The notes under the pieces were generated by a model. It was not told the DNA's origin. It was given only the letters and a program-made list of their open reading frames with translations, and ran no database searches. A DNA stretch of 64,000 bases from Albifimbria verrucaria. Taxonomy: Eukaryota > Ascomycota > Sordariomycetes > Hypocreales > Stachybotryaceae. The translations under genes were made by a program, and so were the position numbers. Below are positions 61,601-64,000 of the stretch, piece by piece. Each line of letters starts with the position of its first letter. The first letter of the stretch is position 1. The DNA lies in NCBI GenBank assembly GCA_020081605.1, contig JAHREC010000013.1, forward strand, positions 3,968,001-4,032,000, given 5' to 3'.

Positions 61601-64000
61601 TGAGGCTGATGATAAGGAAGCGGTAGCTGAAGCCAACGAACCCGGGCCTGAGTCCGAACCTGCCAAAGAAGAGGAAGCTTCTGCTGCCCCACCACTTGAG
61701 GAAGCCAAGTCTGATGAAGTCAATGCTACCGACGCCAATGACAGCGCTGTGGCCCCTTCAGAGGAACCTGCCCTAAGATTAAGGAGGAACCTTCTTCAGA
61801 AAGTCCGGCGGAGGCTGTCGCCCAAAATGAGACTGATTCCCAAGAGCCTACCGCCACAGCAGGAGAGCAGGAAACCACCATGGAGCCTAAAGAGGACACT
61901 TCCGAACAGCAACTAGAAAAGCCGGCCTCAGAAGCACTTGTAACTGAGGTTGCTGAGACCTCTGAACCTTCAGAAGCTACAGAAGAGCCTGTAGCAGAAG
62001 CAGCCGCAACTGAGTCCACAGAACCTACTGAAGTATCTGTGCCCATCACATCCACCGAGACCGTTGAGCAAGACTCAGTGCCCCAAGAAGAGGCTACTTC
62101 TGAAAAAGAAGCCGAAAAGGAGCCTCTTGGAACTACCGAAGAGGCAACCGAGACCGGTCCTGTGGATGACTCGAAGTCGTTGGATGCTTCGGCTTCAGAA
62201 CAACCGGTAGTTTCTACTGATCTAACTTCGGATGAAGTTGTTGCTGATGGAAACGGCGATGTAAAGACAGAAGCGACGCCTGATGCTGAGGACGACGCCA
62301 AACCTACTGACGTTGTAGAAGCTCCTGATGCCAAGACTGATCTCGATTCCAAGGAAGGGCCAGATGTTGCAACCAACGAGGCTGAGGCTGATAAACCTTC
62401 GGAGCCTGTGGAATCAGCCCAAGAAAACTCTGAACCAAGTGCAGATGAGGAAGTGGCCTTGAAACAGTCTGCCGTCGCCATAGAACATCAGGGCGAGGTA
62501 GATGCAACAGCAGAAACCTCAGCTGTAGAACCCACAGCGCAGGCAACCGAGCCAGAGGCCTTTGAAGTAAAGAGTGATGGTGATGCCGCGGCAGAAGAAA
62601 AGGACGCAAACCAAGTCGTCGCTGATGAGGCTGCTTCACCTGATCAGCAGGGGCAGAGGCAGCAGGCCCTGATGCATCCCAAGATACTGAAGAGCCAACC
62701 ACTACTGAGGCAGACCCCACTGAAGAACCAAAGGCGGCTTCTCCCAACGAGGAAAAAGCGGATAATAACTCTGCTGTTCCAGATGCCAAGGAAACACAAG
62801 ACGTGCCAGAGCCGAAAAATGACATCGCCGAATCAGAAAATCTGGCTGCGGCGGCTGATTCCGCACCATCAGCAGACAATGCTACCTCCGAGGCCGTAGA
62901 GACATCTGTGGATCAAGCTGCTGAAGATGCTAAGCCTGAGGTAACTGATGCCAACATACCAGTTGCTGAACCAGAAGAGCCAGCAGCCCCGAGTCAGATA
63001 AACAAGAAGGCGACGTGAATAACGCCGCGGACCCGGCATCAACAGCTGCTGAGTCTGGTGCTACAGCGGAGGTTAAAGCTGAGCCTGATGCTGCCGAGGG
63101 TGAAACACCCGTTCCGAATGATACTGCACCAGCTGCAGATGCCGACGTTTCTGAAGCTTCTCCTGTCGATAAAGATGAACCCGCTACAGCAGAGCAGGTA
63201 ATACCAGCCGAGTCCCAGCCACCAACCTCTGAAGATGCAGAGACTGCACAGGCCAGCACTGAAGATGAAAAGCCTTCTGAACCTACCCCGGAGCCTGTAG
63301 CAGAGGTAGAGGATTCAGGGCCTGGACCCGAGGAGCCGCTGGAGTCAGCGCCTGATACTACTGCTGAAGAAGCTGCACCAGTACCGGCCGAGACGAATGA
63401 TATCCCTAAAGAAGAGCCAGCAGCAACAACAACAGCAGAAGCTACTGAACCTGACACCGACGATAAGCAGCCAGTAGCAGGCCCTGAGACTCCCACAGAG
63501 CAAGGCAAGGAAGAAGTGGCCGATAAGCCTGTTTCAATTCTGGAAGATGAGCCAGAGGCTCAGGCTAATGACGTTGGCATCGAAGCTGATAAAACCGCCG
63601 ACCCTGGCGCCCCTGAACCGGATACTGCAGCCGCCGAACCAGAATCTGCAATCGAATCCGAGGCCAAAACTGTCGACGAAGAGGTACCTAACGTGACTGA
63701 AGCTTCTGTGGAGGCAGCTGTGGCTCAAGACGCAAAGGAAGTTCCAGAGGATGCTCCACCAGCCGATCCCGAGCCACTGGCAACCTCAGATGAGCCAAAG
63801 GCGGCTGGTGACGAGGCTAAGGAGCCTGAAGCTGTTCAGGAAAGTGAAGCCGCTGGCGCTAATCCCGAGGTTGTAAACGAGCCAGAGGCTGTTAAAGATG
63901 AACCCTCAGCTCCAGAGCCTGCAGCAACTGATAGCAACACCCAAGAACCGGAGGAGCCCGCAGCGGCTGAGAGTACTTCTGAAGCAGCAGTTCCTGAGCC
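58628..64000 (+). CDS. giant Lys/Glu/Ala/Pro repeat protein, truncated by window end
   Basis: The first in-frame ATG is 58628 (MASAYGYEVSQHRLDLSNVQ). A 60-nt intron lies at 58758-58817 (GTGAGT...TTAG), then LDETLDGQPNPEQQIPQFVP. From there the protein alternates basic boxes (KKDKKKEKKKAKK; HVSKKKKKGKKSK) with long acidic Glu/Ala/Pro/Thr runs. 59400-60500 holds about 33-residue units such as PPAESAKEEPKEETKEATPS. 60590-61200 holds three 84-residue units. The rest, to the window end, is acidic and non-repetitive in detail. The protein-like frame hops between all three frames more than ten times. Almost no aromatic residues and no folded domain are visible. At least 1,750 residues lie in the window. 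The alternation recalls fungal involucrin-repeat-like proteins, but I cannot place it. It is probably disordered, perhaps a spacer or scaffold. Confidence 0.7.
60588..61200 (+). repeat. 252-bp coding tandem repeat, three units
   Basis: Each unit encodes a short DDWDT/DDGDT acidic box, a KKKKKKDKKK basic run, SATPPSEPTPPVE, VPDAVTEA, a variable part, then APDATPPIDETKTPAES. The Lys runs begin at 60614, 60865 and 61117, so the spacings are 251 and 252 bases; the 251 spacing implies one missing base in the first interval. DNA identity between units is high, so the duplication is recent. Confidence 0.85.

Noticed and set aside
59062..63508. Long minus-strand open frames of 80-250 codons, very rich in Ser/Ala/Gly
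   Set aside because: They mirror the Glu/Ala/Lys-rich plus-strand repeats codon by codon; opposite strands of GAA/GCT-rich DNA lack stops. No start context or domain.
1..64000. CRISPR array, operon, phage or biosynthetic gene cluster
   Set aside because: Spliced eukaryotic genes throughout; tandem repeats lack spacers of equal length; neighbouring genes serve unrelated housekeeping roles.

Overview
The window is nuclear DNA of a filamentous ascomycete, most likely a sordariomycete. The reasons are short introns (about 50-65 nt, GT...AG, with CTAAC/CTGAC-like branch sites), large intergenic spaces, long pyrimidine-rich leaders, and typical filamentous-fungal families: a CFEM membrane protein, an Ecm33 GPI protein, a SIN-type Cdc14, a Pom1-like DYRK kinase and a Pex24-type peroxin. 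TACC/GGTA-rich low-complexity patches in the spacers resemble those I associate with Glomerellales, but I cannot name a genus.

Layout. 1-2.3 kb: a single-pass membrane protein with a Cys-rich ectodomain (+). 2.7-3.65 kb: SIN component Cdc14 (-), divergent from geranylgeranyl diphosphate synthase at 6.0-7.2 kb (+); the spacer holds a dense WGATAR cluster. 7.57-9.1 kb: a Pex24/DysF peroxin (-), divergent from a DYRK kinase at 12.2-16.3 kb (+). 16.3-27.6 kb is almost empty apart from one 76-residue Cys-containing protein at 23.7 kb. 27.6-33.4 kb: one large MFS transporter locus with a long N-terminal extension carrying a CxTYPxYxGP repeat. 33.7-36.5 kb: a CFEM single-pass protein (-). 38.8-39.7 kb: ESCRT-III Snf7 (-). 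40.9-42.4 kb: an Anp1/Mnn9-family mannosyltransferase (-). 43.5-44.7 kb: Mag1 DNA glycosylase (+). 44.7-50.0 kb is empty. 50.0-51.4 kb: Ecm33 (+). 51.9-53.55 kb: an SPF45-type splicing factor (-), divergent from the Dbp5 mRNA-export helicase at 54.2-55.8 kb (+). 58.6 kb to the window end: a huge, truncated Lys/Glu/Ala/Pro repeat protein (+).

These are mostly housekeeping genes: cell wall and glycosylation (Ecm33, mannosyltransferase), membrane traffic and organelles (Snf7, peroxin), polarity and cytokinesis (DYRK, Cdc14), isoprenoids, mRNA processing and export, and DNA repair. I see no biosynthetic cluster, transposon, tRNA, rRNA or CRISPR.

Nearly every long gene is interrupted by single-base frameshifts, many of them one base too few in a homopolymer run, although the encoded motifs are conserved on both sides. 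The simplest explanation is indel error in the assembly rather than a run of pseudogenes. Gene limits below therefore span several frames, and each entry says where the frame breaks.
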